From: Microtetraspora glauca
GTDB taxonomy: Bacteria > Actinomycetota > Actinomycetes > Streptomycetales > Streptomycetaceae
Direction: 5' to 3'
Length of the DNA: 64,000 bases
Assembly: GCA_000721275.1 (NCBI GenBank)
Contig: JOFO01000001.1
Location: 1-64,000 of the forward strand
In this document: one piece after another, positions 49,898-59,452 of the stretch
Layout of the letters: every line of letters starts with the position of its first letter
Numbering within the stretch: position 1 is the first letter of the stretch
The notes under the pieces: generated by a model
Database searches by the model: none
The model's input: only the letters and a program-made list of their open reading frames with translations
Told to the model about the DNA's origin: nothing
Position numbers and translations under genes: made by a program

Positions 49898-50593
49898 TCA
49901 GTCGTCGGCGGCGTCGCGGCTGATCAGCCGGTAGCGGCCCTCCCAGCGGTGGAGGGTGCCGCGGCGGGCGGAGCGGGTGCGGGCCCGGGCGCGGGTGCCC
50001 TCGGCGCGGGCGGCGTCCATCCAGGCGGCGAAGGACGGGTCGCGGCGGCGGCGGGCGTACACCGTGGAGGGGGACACGCCGGCGTGGGCCGCCGCGGCGG
50101 TGACCGGGCGGCCCTCGCGGAGGGCCTGGAGGAAGAGCCGGGTCACGGCGGGCGCGGACAGCCGGGAGCGGGGTGCCTCGCCGGACGCCTCGGCGAGGGC
50201 CCGTACGCCGTCGAGCGCGGTCCGGAAGGGGGCGTCCTCGGTACGCCAGAGGCCGAGCGTGCTGTCGGGGACGCCCGCGGCCCGGGCCGCCGCGGCGAGG
50301 CTCATGCCGAGGGCGACGCAGCGGAGCAGTTCGGCGCGCTGCAGGACCGTCGCCGCCTCCCGGGTGTGGGGGTCGCGGCCGGTGAGCGCGACCGCGAGGA
50401 CGCCGTCGCCGACGGCCGCCGCCTCCAGCGCCTCGAGGGGCAGGCCGGCGTCGGCGGCGGCCTCGGCGGGCCGCCGGCCCGCCCGGAGGGCCCCGACGAG
50501 CCGGTCCCGGACGGGCGGGGGGAGGGCGGCGGCGGACGGGGCGCCGCCGCCCTCTCCGGCCGGTGTCGCGGGGCGGGGCGGGACCACCGTCAT
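49898..50593 (-). CDS. HTH protein coupled to the siderophore operon
   Basis: 231 residues with repeated homeodomain-like helix-turn-helix units: VALGMSLAAAARAAGVPDST, LREGRPVTAAAAHAGVSPST, and a weaker LRAGRRPAEAAADAGLPLEA. The C-terminus is basic (RARARTRSARRGTLHRWEGR). The layout resembles phage terminase-small-subunit or transposase-type DNA binding rather than a standard repressor. Its ATG at 50593 overlaps the stop of the N-hydroxylase gene (ATGA), so it is the last gene of the siderophore operon. A regulatory role is inferred only from position. Confidence 0.7.
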   Translation of the reverse strand: MTVVPPRPATPAGEGGGAPSAAALPPPVRDRLVGALRAGRRPAEAAADAGLPLEALEAAAVGDGVLAVALTGRDPHTREAATVLQRAELLRCVALGMSLAAAARAAGVPDSTLGLWRTEDAPFRTALDGVRALAEASGEAPRSRLSAPAVTRLFLQALREGRPVTAAAAHAGVSPSTVYARRRRDPSFAAWMDAARAEGTRARARTRSARRGTLHRWEGRYRLISRDAADD

Positions 50594-51918
50594 CCCGTGC
50601 CGCGCGCCGTCGGTCCGGGGGCCTCGAAGCGGGTGAACGCGCTGCGCCGCGGCAGCCGGTAGACCTCGCGCCCGGTGACGGTGTTGAGGATGGTGGCGTT
50701 GCGGACGGCCCCGATGTCGAGGTTGGGGGCGGAGACGCCGTAGGCGTGGATCTCGGCGTTGGCGACGAAGATCCGTCCGGTGACGCCGTCGGCGAGGTCG
50801 ACGGAGTGGTCGGCGCGGACCACGGGCCGCCCGTGGCCGTCCCGCCGGATCAGCTTCTCCACCGGGGCGAGGAAGTCCGGGGTGCGGCGGCGGTAGCCGG
50901 TGGCCGCGACCACGAGGTCGGTGACGTGCTCGAACCGCTGCCCGGTGTCGAGGTGGCGGCAGGTCAGCACGGTCCGGCCGGAGGGTTCCGCGACGGCGTC
51001 CTCGACGGCGACGCCGAAGCGGAGCTCCACGTCGGCGAGGCCGTCGTCGAGCTGCCGGCGGTAGAGGAGTTCGTGGATCTCCTCCAGGGTGTCGGTGGAG
51101 ATGCCCTTGTAGAACTGCCACTGCTCGCGGACGAGCCGGTCCCGGACCTCCTCCGGCAGGGTGTGGAAGTAGCGCATGTACGCCGGGGTGGTCAGCTCCA
51201 GGTTCATCTTCGTGTAGTCGAGCGGGGCCCACGAGCCGGTGCGGGTGAGCCAGCTGACCGCCGGGCCGCCGTCGAGGTTGCGGGTCAGCAGGTCGGCGGC
51301 GACCTCGGCGCCCGACTGGCCGGAGCCGACCACGGTGACCCGGCCGGCGCGCGCCACGTCGGCGGCCCGGTGGAGGTAGTCGGCGGTGTGCAGCAGCCGG
51401 TCGGCGGGCAGCCCGGCGAGCGCGTCGGGCAGGTGCGGGGTGGTGCCGATGCCGAGGACGAGGTGGCGGGCGCGCAGCCGGACGGCGGTGCCGTCGCCGC
51501 GTACCGCGCGGACGGTGAAGCGCTCCTCGCCGGCGTCCCAGTCGGCCTCCACGACCCGGTGGGAGAAGCGCACGGCGGGGAGGCGGGCGGCGGCCCAGCG
51601 CAGGTAGTGCTCGTACTCGCGGCGGGAGGGGAAGAAGTTCTCCCGCACGGTGAAGGTGTACAGCCGGTCCATGTCGTGGAGGTACGCGAGGAAGGACAGC
51701 GGGTGCCACGGGGCGACGAGGGTGACGAGGTCGGCGAGGAAGTTCACCTGCATCGAGGCCTCGCCGAACATCATGCCGCGGTGCCAGGTCAGTTCGGGGG
51801 TCTCCTCCAGGACGACGAGGTCGAGGCCGTCGACGGTGGAGGCGAGGGCGGCGAGGCCCAGGTTGAAGGGGCCGCAGCCGACGGCGATGACGTCGTGGTC
51901 GGTGACGGGTCCGTTCAT
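50590..51918 (-). CDS. SidA/IucD-type amine N-monooxygenase
   Basis: 442 residues. FAD motif GCGPFNLGL (14-22), NADPH motif GSGQSGAE (198-205) and ATGY (339-342) are those of lysine/ornithine/diamine N-hydroxylases (IucD, DesB). RGMMFGEASMQVNFLADLVT and LTPAYMRYFH-like TTPAYMRYFH support the family. It hydroxylates the terminal amine that later becomes the hydroxamate. In this operon the partner decarboxylase suggests cadaverine (or another diamine) as substrate rather than free lysine. Both its ends overlap neighbours by ATGA, so it is tightly coupled. Confidence 0.94.
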   Translation of the reverse strand: MNGPVTDHDVIAVGCGPFNLGLAALASTVDGLDLVVLEETPELTWHRGMMFGEASMQVNFLADLVTLVAPWHPLSFLAYLHDMDRLYTFTVRENFFPSRREYEHYLRWAAARLPAVRFSHRVVEADWDAGEERFTVRAVRGDGTAVRLRARHLVLGIGTTPHLPDALAGLPADRLLHTADYLHRAADVARAGRVTVVGSGQSGAEVAADLLTRNLDGGPAVSWLTRTGSWAPLDYTKMNLELTTPAYMRYFHTLPEEVRDRLVREQWQFYKGISTDTLEEIHELLYRRQLDDGLADVELRFGVAVEDAVAEPSGRTVLTCRHLDTGQRFEHVTDLVVAATGYRRRTPDFLAPVEKLIRRDGHGRPVVRADHSVDLADGVTGRIFVANAEIHAYGVSAPNLDIGAVRNATILNTVTGREVYRLPRRSAFTRFEAPGPTARGTG

Positions 51919-52502
51919 CGGGGCATGTCCTCCGGGGTGCGCGGGTGGACCAGGAGGGCGGCGGTCTTGTCGGGGAACGCGACCTTCCCGGCGGGCCGGA
52001 AGCCGGCGGCCTCGAAGGCCCGCAGCGAGGGCCCGTTGGCGACGTCGGGTTCGGCGACCACGCGGACGCAGCGGGGGTCGGCGGCGAGGAGTCCTTCGGC
52101 GAGGGCGCGCAGGAGGGTCCGGCCGAGGCCCTTGCCGGTGCGGGCGGCCTCCCCGATCGCGATGTGGACGCCGAGGTCGTGGGGGTCCTGCGGGTAGTGT
52201 CCGGCGAGCCGGTCGCGTAACACCCGGTAGACCTCGACGTAGGCGAGCGGCGCGCCGTCCAGGTCGACGAGGACGGGCAGGATCGCGTCGCCCGCCAGGT
52301 GGCCGGCGATCTCCTCGTGCCAGCGCTCGCGCGGCCACGCCTGGTGCCAGAAGGCGTCGATGTGCGGGGACTGCATCCAGCCGTGCACGAGGTCCAGGTC
52401 GGTCCCTTCGGCGCGGGCGACGCGGGCCGTCCAGCGGTCGGGCAGGACGGGCAGCGGCGGGCCCGGGACGGTGGCGGCGCCGGGGCGCTCGGTGGTGGTC
52501 AC
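51915..52502 (-). CDS. Siderophore hydroxylamine N-acyltransferase (IucB/RhbD-like)
   Basis: 195 residues, GNAT/AlcB type. Signature strings are DLVHGWMQSPHIDAFWHQAW, PLAYVEVYRVLRD, DLGVHIAIGE, RTGKGLGRTLLRALAEGLLA and RVVAEPDVANGPSLRAFEAA, as in IucB, RhbD and DesC. It acylates the N-hydroxylated amine, with acetyl-CoA in aerobactin/schizokinen systems. GTG start at 52502 overlaps the synthetase stop (GTGA), and its stop overlaps the N-hydroxylase start. Confidence 0.92.
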   Translation of the reverse strand: MTTTERPGAATVPGPPLPVLPDRWTARVARAEGTDLDLVHGWMQSPHIDAFWHQAWPRERWHEEIAGHLAGDAILPVLVDLDGAPLAYVEVYRVLRDRLAGHYPQDPHDLGVHIAIGEAARTGKGLGRTLLRALAEGLLAADPRCVRVVAEPDVANGPSLRAFEAAGFRPAGKVAFPDKTAALLVHPRTPEDMPR

Positions 52503-54283
52503 GGGGTGGCCTCCCGGAGGGGGTTGGGGGCGTCGAGGTACACGGACTGGGCGTCGAGCGGGGCGAGGACCTCGTCGATGCCGTGCAGCCGGGTGAGCAG
52601 GTTCCCCTTGCAGGGCAGGGTGTCCGCGGTGAGCCAGCGGCGGGCCAGCCGGTCGCCGTCGGGGCCCGCGGCGGCGAGGGCGGGGAGCGCGGCGCGCAGC
52701 CGGTCGGCGAGGACGCCGAGCAGCCGGCGCTCGTCGGCCAGGCCGTCGACGGCGAGGCAGCCGACGACGGAGAGGGCCTGGTTGCGGAGCAGGTAGTACG
52801 AGAGCCGGTCGTCGGCCAGGGCGTCGTCGACGACGGCGAGGGTGGAGGTGTCGGCGCCGAGCCGCTTCAGGAGCGCGGGCAGGTGCGAACCGGCCAGGTA
52901 GTAGCCCTGGTTGTCGCGGAACGCGGCGCCGGTGACCCGGCCGCGGTCGTCCACCCGGACCAGGGTGTTCTGCTGGTGGGCCTCCAGGCCGATGCCGGTG
53001 GCGGCGTACAGGTGGAGCATGGGGACGAGGACGTGGTCGGTGTAGTCGGCCGTCCACTGCTCGGCGGCGCCGGGGCCGAGGGCGGCGACGAGGTCGCCGA
53101 GGGCGCTGCGGCCGAGGCCGGGGCGGGGGGCGACGAGGCCGACCAGGCAGCGCAGGTCCGCGATGTCGCGGGGGACCTCGCGGACGGCGACGTCGAGTCC
53201 GGTGACCTCGGGGCCCTCGGGGCGGCCGGGTTCGTCGACGGCGATCCAGGCGGGGTCGCGGGTGATCGCGAAGCCGGGGTGGGCGGCGAAGGTGGCGTCG
53301 GCGTGTCCGGCGTCGAGGAGGCGGTTGACCTCCAGGCCGCGGCGGAGTTCGGTACGGGTCGACTCGCGGCGCGAGTTGGTGAGCCGCAGGCCGAGCGAGA
53401 GCTTCAGCATCACGGCGGTGTCCGGCCGGTAGACGGTCCGCACGCTGGACGTCGGCCACCAGGCGGGGCCCCGTTCGCCGAGGGGTTCCAGGGCGCCGGA
53501 GGCGACGAGGTCCCGGACGCGGGGGCGGTGGAGGAGGTCGCGGGCCTGCCACGGGTGGGCGGGGACGAGCACCCGGCCGTCGGCGAGGGGGTGTCCGGCG
53601 AGGTCGGCGAGGAGGGCGACGGTGTCGCGGCCGGCCAGCGAGGGGGCGCCGTCGACGGCGTCGTGGGAGACCACGGCGGGGTCGGCGGCGAACCAGTGCA
53701 GCCGGAAGGAGCCGCGCAGCTCGGGCGAGTAGGCGCGGGCCTCGTGGTCGGAGACGCCGTCCCGGCTCTTGGGCGCGGGGTGGTTCAGGTGGCCGAGGAG
53801 GAGGGCCTGTTCGGCGTCGAGGAAGCCGTCGACGCCGGGCGGCGGGGCGGGGTGGGCGCGGCGGTCGCCGATGAAGGCGGCGACCCTGCGGACGGATTCG
53901 GCGGTGCGCTCGACGAGGTCGGCGACCTCGCCGGCGGGGACTCCCCCGGGCCGGCTCCCGCCGCGTACGGCGGCCTCGGTGGCGAGCAGGGCGACGGCGG
54001 TCACCGGGTCGGCGGTGGCGCCGAGCGGGCCGCCGGGGCCTTCCAGGCGGGTGGGGCCGAAGCGGTGCCAGCCGGTGGGCGAGCGGTGGGTGACCTCGGT
54101 GACGAGGACGAGTCCGGCGGTGGGCAGCGGGACCCGGAGCGGGCCGGCGGCGACGGGCGTGTGCGTCTCGCGCAGCCAGCAGCGCAGCAGGGCCTCGACG
54201 TGGGCGTGTTCGGCGGCGCCGCGCGGGTCGAGGGTGTGCAGCGGGTCGGCCGGGGCGGGGGGCGCCGTGGTGCTGGTGCTCAT
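52499..54283 (-). CDS. NIS synthetase, IucA-like
   Basis: 594 residues of the IucA/IucC family, one of two in the operon. GHLNHPAPKSRDG contains the ATP-binding HPxxKxRxG, PAHPWQARDLL follows, and TVYRPDTAVMLKLSLGLRLT with NSRRESTRTELRRGLEVNR resembles the IucA subtype. EAHQQNTLVRVDDRGRVTGAA completes the catalytic core. It adenylates a carboxylate of citrate (or of a citryl intermediate) and joins it to the hydroxamate amine. ATG at 54283 overlaps the decarboxylase stop, GTGA links it to the acyltransferase. Confidence 0.93.
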   Translation of the reverse strand: MSTSTTAPPAPADPLHTLDPRGAAEHAHVEALLRCWLRETHTPVAAGPLRVPLPTAGLVLVTEVTHRSPTGWHRFGPTRLEGPGGPLGATADPVTAVALLATEAAVRGGSRPGGVPAGEVADLVERTAESVRRVAAFIGDRRAHPAPPPGVDGFLDAEQALLLGHLNHPAPKSRDGVSDHEARAYSPELRGSFRLHWFAADPAVVSHDAVDGAPSLAGRDTVALLADLAGHPLADGRVLVPAHPWQARDLLHRPRVRDLVASGALEPLGERGPAWWPTSSVRTVYRPDTAVMLKLSLGLRLTNSRRESTRTELRRGLEVNRLLDAGHADATFAAHPGFAITRDPAWIAVDEPGRPEGPEVTGLDVAVREVPRDIADLRCLVGLVAPRPGLGRSALGDLVAALGPGAAEQWTADYTDHVLVPMLHLYAATGIGLEAHQQNTLVRVDDRGRVTGAAFRDNQGYYLAGSHLPALLKRLGADTSTLAVVDDALADDRLSYYLLRNQALSVVGCLAVDGLADERRLLGVLADRLRAALPALAAAGPDGDRLARRWLTADTLPCKGNLLTRLHGIDEVLAPLDAQSVYLDAPNPLREATP

Positions 54284-55821
54284 GCGGCGTCGTCCTCCTT
54301 GATGAGTCGTGCGCAGGTGCGGCCGGCGTCGAGGACGGCGTCCACGAGGGCGTCGATGTCGTCGGGGGTGGCGGTGGGGTTGAGCAGGGTGAACTTGAGG
54401 CAGACCCGGCGGGGCGAGCCGGGGCCCCGGGTGGTGGCCTCGGTGCGGCCGATGAGCGCGGTGCCGGTCTCCAGGAGGTGGCGGCGGAGGGCGGCGTTGA
54501 GCGCGTCGGCGCGGGCCGGGTCGGCGGCGCGGTGGCGGAAGAGGACGGTGGTGAGTTCGGCGGGGGCGACGAGTTCGAGGTCGGGTTCGGCCTGGATGCG
54601 GCGTTCGGCGTGCCGGGCGAGGTCGTGGCAGGTGTCGACCATCCGGCCCAGACCGGTGCGGCCGTACGTGAGGAGGGTGGCGGCGGCCTTGACGGCGTCG
54701 GGGCGCCGGGTGGTCTGGAGGCTGCGGCCGAGGAGGCCGTCGTAGCCGGCCTCGGAGTCGTCGGCGGGGTTGAGGTAGGCGACGTGCCGGTCGAGGGCGG
54801 TGAAGGCGGTGGTGTCGGAGACGAGCAGCACGCTCGCGGCGGCGGGCTGCCAGCCGATCTTGTGCAGGTCGAGGGTGATGGAGTCGGCGAGTTCCAGGCC
54901 GGCGAGGCGGCTGGCGAGCCGGTCGGAGAAGAGGGCGCCGAAGCCGTAGGCGGCGTCGACGTGCGTCCACATGCCGTGTCCCGCGGCGATCTCGGCGATC
55001 TGCGGGAGGGGGTCGACGGAGCCGAAGTCGGTGGTGCCTGCGGTGGCGACGACGGCGACGGGGGTGCGGTCGGGGCCGAGCGCGTCGAGGGCGGCGCGCA
55101 GCGCGTCGGGGCGCATGCGGCGGCGTTCGTCGACGGGGACGGGGTGGACGGCGGCCTCGCCGAGGCCGAGGGCGGCGCAGGCGCGGTGGGTGGAGAAGTG
55201 GGCGAGTTCGGAGCAGAAGACGACGGGTCCCGGCAGGGCGGCGACGCCGTGCTCGCGGGCGTCGATGCCGCGCCGGTGGGCGGCGGCGTCGCGGGCGAGG
55301 AGCAGGCCCATCAGGTTGGAGAGGGAGCCGCCCGGGGTGAGGACGCCGTCGGCGCGCTCGCCGAGCCCGGCGAGGCCGGCCAGGGCGCCGATGAGCCAGC
55401 GTTCGACGGCGAGGGCGGAGGGGCCGGAGTCGTAGGTGTCGAGGGAGGCGTTGCCGGCGCTCGCGAGGACGTCGGCGGCGACGGCGACGGCGAGCGCGGG
55501 GGGCTGGAGGTGGGCGGCGGCGCGGGGGTGGGAGAGGTCGATGCCGTGTTCGGTGAGGACGGTGGCGAGCAGGCCGAGGGCGGCGTCGGCGCCGAGTCCT
55601 TCGGCGGGGAGTTCGGCGGGGCCGAGGGCGTGCGCGGCGGCGGCCAGCACGTCGGCGGGGGTGCCGGCGGGGAGCGGGCCGAGGGGGCGGCGGGCCTTGG
55701 CGGCGGCGTCGACGGCGCCTTCGAGGCGGGCCAGGACGTCGGCGAGGCCGGTGCGGGAGCCGGCGAGGAGCGGCGGCTGCGGGGTGGTCCGTGCGGGCTG
55801 GGTGCGGGTCAGCGGGGTCAC
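54280..55821 (-). CDS. PLP-dependent (lysine/diaminobutyrate) decarboxylase
   Basis: 513 residues of the group II pyridoxal-5'-phosphate decarboxylases. PLP Lys321 in DLHKIGW, ring-stacking His208 in CSELAHFS and cofactor Asp289 in HVDAAYG are present; LTPGGSLSNLMGLLLARDAA binds phosphate. Relatives are DesA (lysine to cadaverine) and RhbB (diaminobutyrate to diaminopropane). No diaminobutyrate aminotransferase (RhbA) is encoded here, which favours lysine decarboxylation. GTG at 55821, 12 bp after the IucC-like gene. Confidence 0.9.
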   Translation of the reverse strand: MTPLTRTQPARTTPQPPLLAGSRTGLADVLARLEGAVDAAAKARRPLGPLPAGTPADVLAAAAHALGPAELPAEGLGADAALGLLATVLTEHGIDLSHPRAAAHLQPPALAVAVAADVLASAGNASLDTYDSGPSALAVERWLIGALAGLAGLGERADGVLTPGGSLSNLMGLLLARDAAAHRRGIDAREHGVAALPGPVVFCSELAHFSTHRACAALGLGEAAVHPVPVDERRRMRPDALRAALDALGPDRTPVAVVATAGTTDFGSVDPLPQIAEIAAGHGMWTHVDAAYGFGALFSDRLASRLAGLELADSITLDLHKIGWQPAAASVLLVSDTTAFTALDRHVAYLNPADDSEAGYDGLLGRSLQTTRRPDAVKAAATLLTYGRTGLGRMVDTCHDLARHAERRIQAEPDLELVAPAELTTVLFRHRAADPARADALNAALRRHLLETGTALIGRTEATTRGPGSPRRVCLKFTLLNPTATPDDIDALVDAVLDAGRTCARLIKEDDAA

Positions 55822-55833
55822 GGCCGGTGCTCC

Positions 55834-57645
55834 TCAGCCTTCGGCGAGCGGGTTGGGGTGGGTGCCGTTCGGGAACAGCGCGTGGCGCAGGGCCCGGTCG
55901 CCGTACCGGGTGACGACGATCCGGTCGCGGTTGAGGCCGTAGCGGGGGATCTCCGGCGTGAGCAGGTCGTACTCGGCGAATCGTTCCGCCAGCTCGGGGA
56001 AGCGCCGCTGGAAGTCGAGGATCGTCTGCCGGACCAGCCGCCAGAAGGTCTTCTCGGGGACGCCGAGCTGGTCGGCGCAGAGCGGTGCGAGGTAGCGGAA
56101 GTGGCCGACGAAGACCTGGTCGACGACGTGCTGTTTGATGATCGACGGGTGCTTGCGGGGCAGCACGTGGTCGTGGCCGTCGGGTTCGGGGCCGCGTTCG
56201 GGGACGTCGGTGAAGGAGACGCAGACGTCGTCGACGAAGTCCTTGAGGTAGAGCCGGACCGGGACGTCGTGCTCGTCGTAGCCGATGAGGGTGTTCTGGC
56301 CGTGCGGGTTGAAGGTGACGCCGTACCGGTAGAGCACGTGCATGACCGGCACGAGGAGGGTGTCGAAGAGGCGGCGCAGCCACTCCTCGGGGTCGAGGCC
56401 GGAGGCGCGGACGAGTTCGGCGGCGAAGGCGGTGCCGGCGCTGTCGACGTGCAGCAGCGAGGCGAAGGTGCGGACCCGCTCGCCGGGGTCCCGGCGGGCC
56501 GTGACGGAGTCGCGCCAGATGCAGCCGAGGGTCTCCAGGTGCTGGTAGGGGGTCTGGTCGAGGGTGGAGAGGTAGGGGTGGCGGACCGTCACGGAGGCGA
56601 CTTCGCCGAGGAAGACGGTCCGGCATTCGTCGGTCAGGAACGGGTCGCGCTCGACGAGGCCGCGCAGCCACTCGGTGACGACGGGGGCGCCCATGGTGCA
56701 GTGGGGCGGGATGCCGCGCCACACCAGGGTGTTGAGGATCTTCAGCGGGAGTTTGACGTCGTACCGGTCGGGCGTGGTGACGTTGGCCATGGTCCGGATG
56801 GACTGGCCGGGCAGGTACGCGTCGGGGCTCTCGCCCAGCGGGATGATCCGGCGCTGGGCCACGTCGGCGGCGTGCAGGGTCTGCACGGCGTGGTCCCACT
56901 GCCAGGGGTGCACGGGCATCCAGACGTAGCCCTGGGGGTCGACGCCGGCCTCGGCCAGGACGGCCGTGAAGCGGGTGCGGGTCTCCTCGTCCAGCTCGCC
57001 TTCGAGGACGCTTTTTTCGGACAGTTCCGAGGTGCCGCGGAATTCGGCGAGGCCGCGGTGGACGGCGATCCAGAGGAGGCGGAGGGGCTGTCCGGACTCG
57101 GGGGCGTAGGCGCGGACGTCGGTGGCGGAGAAGCCGATCCGGCCCTTGTTGGCGACGAGCAGGTTGTGCCCGGTCATGCGGCACTCCAGCTCGGTGTGGC
57201 CGAGGTCCCGCAGTTCGGCGGCGGTCTCACCGCCGTGGGTGAGGCGGGCGGCGTCGACGGCGAGGGTGGCGGAGAGCTCGGTGAAGTAGGTGGCGAGGGT
57301 GGAGGGGTCGCTGTCCAGGGTGGTGGCGGCCTCCATCAGGAACTGGAGGGCGTCCCAGGCGGGCTGGGCGATGGAGTTGCCGAGCATGCTGGTGGCGGTG
57401 CGGGTGATCGAGTCCGGGTCGACCCGCAGCCAGCCGAAGGCGCCGGGCCGGGCCTGGAAGGCGTAGGTGGTGCCGCTCGCGAGGTCGACGCGGTACTCCC
57501 CGTCGCCGGCGTCCTGCGCCTTCAGCATGTCTTCGAAACACCACTCGCCGATCGCCTTGGCGAGCAGGCGCCGGTTGGCCTCCCGCCAGGCGGCCGGGGA
57601 CACGTCGGGCAGCGCGGGCACGGGGTGGTCGGCGGCGTCGGTCAT
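55834..57645 (-). CDS. NIS synthetase, IucC/DesD-like
   Basis: 603 residues, the second IucA/IucC-family enzyme and first gene of the operon. The ATP site is LECRMTGHNLLVANKGRIGF, then MPVHPWQWDHAVQTLHAADV, SIRTMANVTTPDRYDVKLPL and KILNTLVWRGIPPHCTMGA; NPHGQNTLIGYDEH ends the core. These strings resemble the IucC/DesD subtype. It should perform the second citrate-amine condensation. ATG at 57645. An iron box lies 68 bp upstream, between it and the divergent exporter. Confidence 0.94.
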   Translation of the reverse strand: MTDAADHPVPALPDVSPAAWREANRRLLAKAIGEWCFEDMLKAQDAGDGEYRVDLASGTTYAFQARPGAFGWLRVDPDSITRTATSMLGNSIAQPAWDALQFLMEAATTLDSDPSTLATYFTELSATLAVDAARLTHGGETAAELRDLGHTELECRMTGHNLLVANKGRIGFSATDVRAYAPESGQPLRLLWIAVHRGLAEFRGTSELSEKSVLEGELDEETRTRFTAVLAEAGVDPQGYVWMPVHPWQWDHAVQTLHAADVAQRRIIPLGESPDAYLPGQSIRTMANVTTPDRYDVKLPLKILNTLVWRGIPPHCTMGAPVVTEWLRGLVERDPFLTDECRTVFLGEVASVTVRHPYLSTLDQTPYQHLETLGCIWRDSVTARRDPGERVRTFASLLHVDSAGTAFAAELVRASGLDPEEWLRRLFDTLLVPVMHVLYRYGVTFNPHGQNTLIGYDEHDVPVRLYLKDFVDDVCVSFTDVPERGPEPDGHDHVLPRKHPSIIKQHVVDQVFVGHFRYLAPLCADQLGVPEKTFWRLVRQTILDFQRRFPELAERFAEYDLLTPEIPRYGLNRDRIVVTRYGDRALRHALFPNGTHPNPLAEG

Positions 57646-57712
57646 CGGGCGGCTCCGGGGTCTGTCTGGATTCGGTCCGTTCGGGCGACTGGACGCCCAA
57701 ACGGCCGCTACA

Positions 57713-57731
57713 TTAGGTAAGCCTTACCTAA
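57713..57731. promoter_or_regulatory. DmdR/IdeR iron box (siderophore operon and exporter)
   Basis: TTAGGTAAGCCTTACCTAA is a perfect 19-bp palindrome that matches the actinobacterial iron-box consensus TTAGGTTAGGCTCACCTAA. It lies in the 191-bp gap between the divergent synthetase (57645) and MFS (57837) genes, so one repressor-bound site could control both under iron-replete conditions. Confidence 0.95.
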
Positions 57732-57836
57732 TGGGCAAGCTCAACTTTCGGCCACAGCAGGCGAGTTGCCGCCCCAGGTGACGATCACCGCCCTCCGGGG
57801 ACGGCTCGCCCCGACCGCCCCCGGAGGTGTTCACCG

Positions 57837-59351
57837 GTGCCCACCCGACGGCACGACCCCCGATGGACGTTCGCGCTCGTCAGCGCCGGCGGCGTGATGA
57901 TGACGCTGGACGTGACCGTCGTGAACGTGGCCCTCTCCGACGTCGCCCGCGACCTGGAGACCGGCCTGGACCGGGTGCAGTGGACGGTGTCCGCGTACTC
58001 GCTGGCCTTCGGCGCGCTGCTGCTGACCGCCGGCGCCCTCTCCGACCGGCTGGGCCGCCGCGCCGTCTTCACGGCCGGAATGGCCCTCTTCACGCTCGCC
58101 TCCGCCGCCTGCGGCCTCGCCCCCGACGCCGGCTCCCTCATCGCCGCCCGCGCCGCCCAGGGACTGGGCGGCGCCATGGTCTTCGCGCCGACCCTCGCCC
58201 TGATCGCCGCCGCCTACGACGGCGCCCGCCGGCAGGCCGCGATCGCCTCGTACGCCCTCGTCGCCTCGGCCGCCGGCGCGCTCGGACCGATCGTCGGCGG
58301 CCTCCTCGTCACCGCCCTCGGCTGGCGGTGGATCTTCCTGGTCAACGTGCCCCTCGGCCTGCTGGTGGTGGCCGGGTCGCTGCGCCGGATGCCCGGGGCC
58401 GCCGCGCCCGCCGACTGCCGTGGACGCCTCGACCTGCCGGGCGCGCTGCTCGCCGTCGGCGCCCTCCTCGCCCTGCACTATCCGCTGGTCACCGGCCCGG
58501 AGGCGGGCTGGACGGCGCCGCAGGTGCTGGGCTCGGCGGCGGCCGGCGTGCTGCTCGCGGCGGCGCTGGTGGCGGTCCAGCGGCGCGGCGGCGGGCTGAT
58601 CGACATGGCGCTGCTGCGGATCCGCGCCTTCGCGGGCGCGGCCGTGCTCGGCTTCCTCGCCCGGCTGTCCAGCCTCGGCATGTTGGCCTTCCTCACCCTG
58701 TGGCTGCAGAGCACGTACGCGTACTCCCCGCTCCGGACCGGGCTGCTCCTGCTGCCGCTGACCGGCGGGCTGCTGGTCGCCGGCATGTTCGTGAACCGGC
58801 TGCAGAAGCGCTTCCCCGCGCACGTCCTGGTGGCCGCGGGCTTCGCCGCGCAGGGCCTCGGGCTCCTGGTCCTCGCGCTGGCGGGCGCGGGAGCCGGCCA
58901 GGCGGTGCTGGTCACTGGCCTGCTGCTGCTGGGCGCGGGCGGTGCGGTGATCTTCCCGCCGCTGATGGGGGTGGCCGTGGGCACCGTGCCGGCGGACCGG
59001 GCGGGGATGGCCTCCGGGCTGACGAACGCCTGCTACCCGCTGGGCACCGCGACCGGCGTGGCCGTCTTCGGGGCCGTGTTCGCCGCCCGGCTGGACAGCG
59101 GCCCGGTGACCGGGCCCACGGCCGCCGCGCCGGTGCGGGAGGCCGTCGAGACCGGCCGGTTCGAGCTCCTCGCGCCCGCGCTGCGGGAGCCTGCGGCGGC
59201 GGCCTTCTCCGGCGCCTTCACCGCAGTCTGCCTGGCCGCCGCGCTGGTGTGCCTCGCCGGCGTGGCCGCGGCCCGTACCCTCCGGCCCGTCCCGGAGCCG
59301 GCCGGAACCGCGCCCCGGCGCCCCCGCGCCCGGGCCGCCCGCGCCTCCTGA
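57837..59351 (+). CDS. MFS exporter (DHA2 family), probable siderophore exporter
   Basis: 504 residues, about 14 membrane helices, as in EmrB/QacA (DHA2) drug:H+ antiporters. Motif A-like LSDRLGRRAVFTAGM and motif C-like VASAAGALGPIVGGLLVTAL are present; the start FALVSAGGVMMTLDVTVVNV is typical of DHA2. Sharing an iron box with the siderophore biosynthetic operon strongly suggests it exports the siderophore, though drug export cannot be excluded. GTG at 57837 behind GGAGG. It is convergent with the importer genes. Confidence 0.9.
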   Translation: MPTRRHDPRWTFALVSAGGVMMTLDVTVVNVALSDVARDLETGLDRVQWTVSAYSLAFGALLLTAGALSDRLGRRAVFTAGMALFTLASAACGLAPDAGSLIAARAAQGLGGAMVFAPTLALIAAAYDGARRQAAIASYALVASAAGALGPIVGGLLVTALGWRWIFLVNVPLGLLVVAGSLRRMPGAAAPADCRGRLDLPGALLAVGALLALHYPLVTGPEAGWTAPQVLGSAAAGVLLAAALVAVQRRGGGLIDMALLRIRAFAGAAVLGFLARLSSLGMLAFLTLWLQSTYAYSPLRTGLLLLPLTGGLLVAGMFVNRLQKRFPAHVLVAAGFAAQGLGLLVLALAGAGAGQAVLVTGLLLLGAGGAVIFPPLMGVAVGTVPADRAGMASGLTNACYPLGTATGVAVFGAVFAARLDSGPVTGPTAAAPVREAVETGRFELLAPALREPAAAAFSGAFTAVCLAAALVCLAGVAAARTLRPVPEPAGTAPRRPRARAARAS

Positions 59352-59452
59352 GGCACGGGCGGCCCGCGGGCGGGGCGGGTCTGGCACGTCCTGAGTGTGT
59401 GACGCCCTCTCCCCGGCCTGTCTCACACCTCCCGGGCCATCCCCCGGGTCCG

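Noticed and set aside
50590..57645. Desferrioxamine (des) cluster
   Set aside because: The decarboxylase, N-hydroxylase and acyltransferase fit desA-C, but two distinct IucA/IucC-type synthetases are present, whereas desferrioxamine loci have only one.
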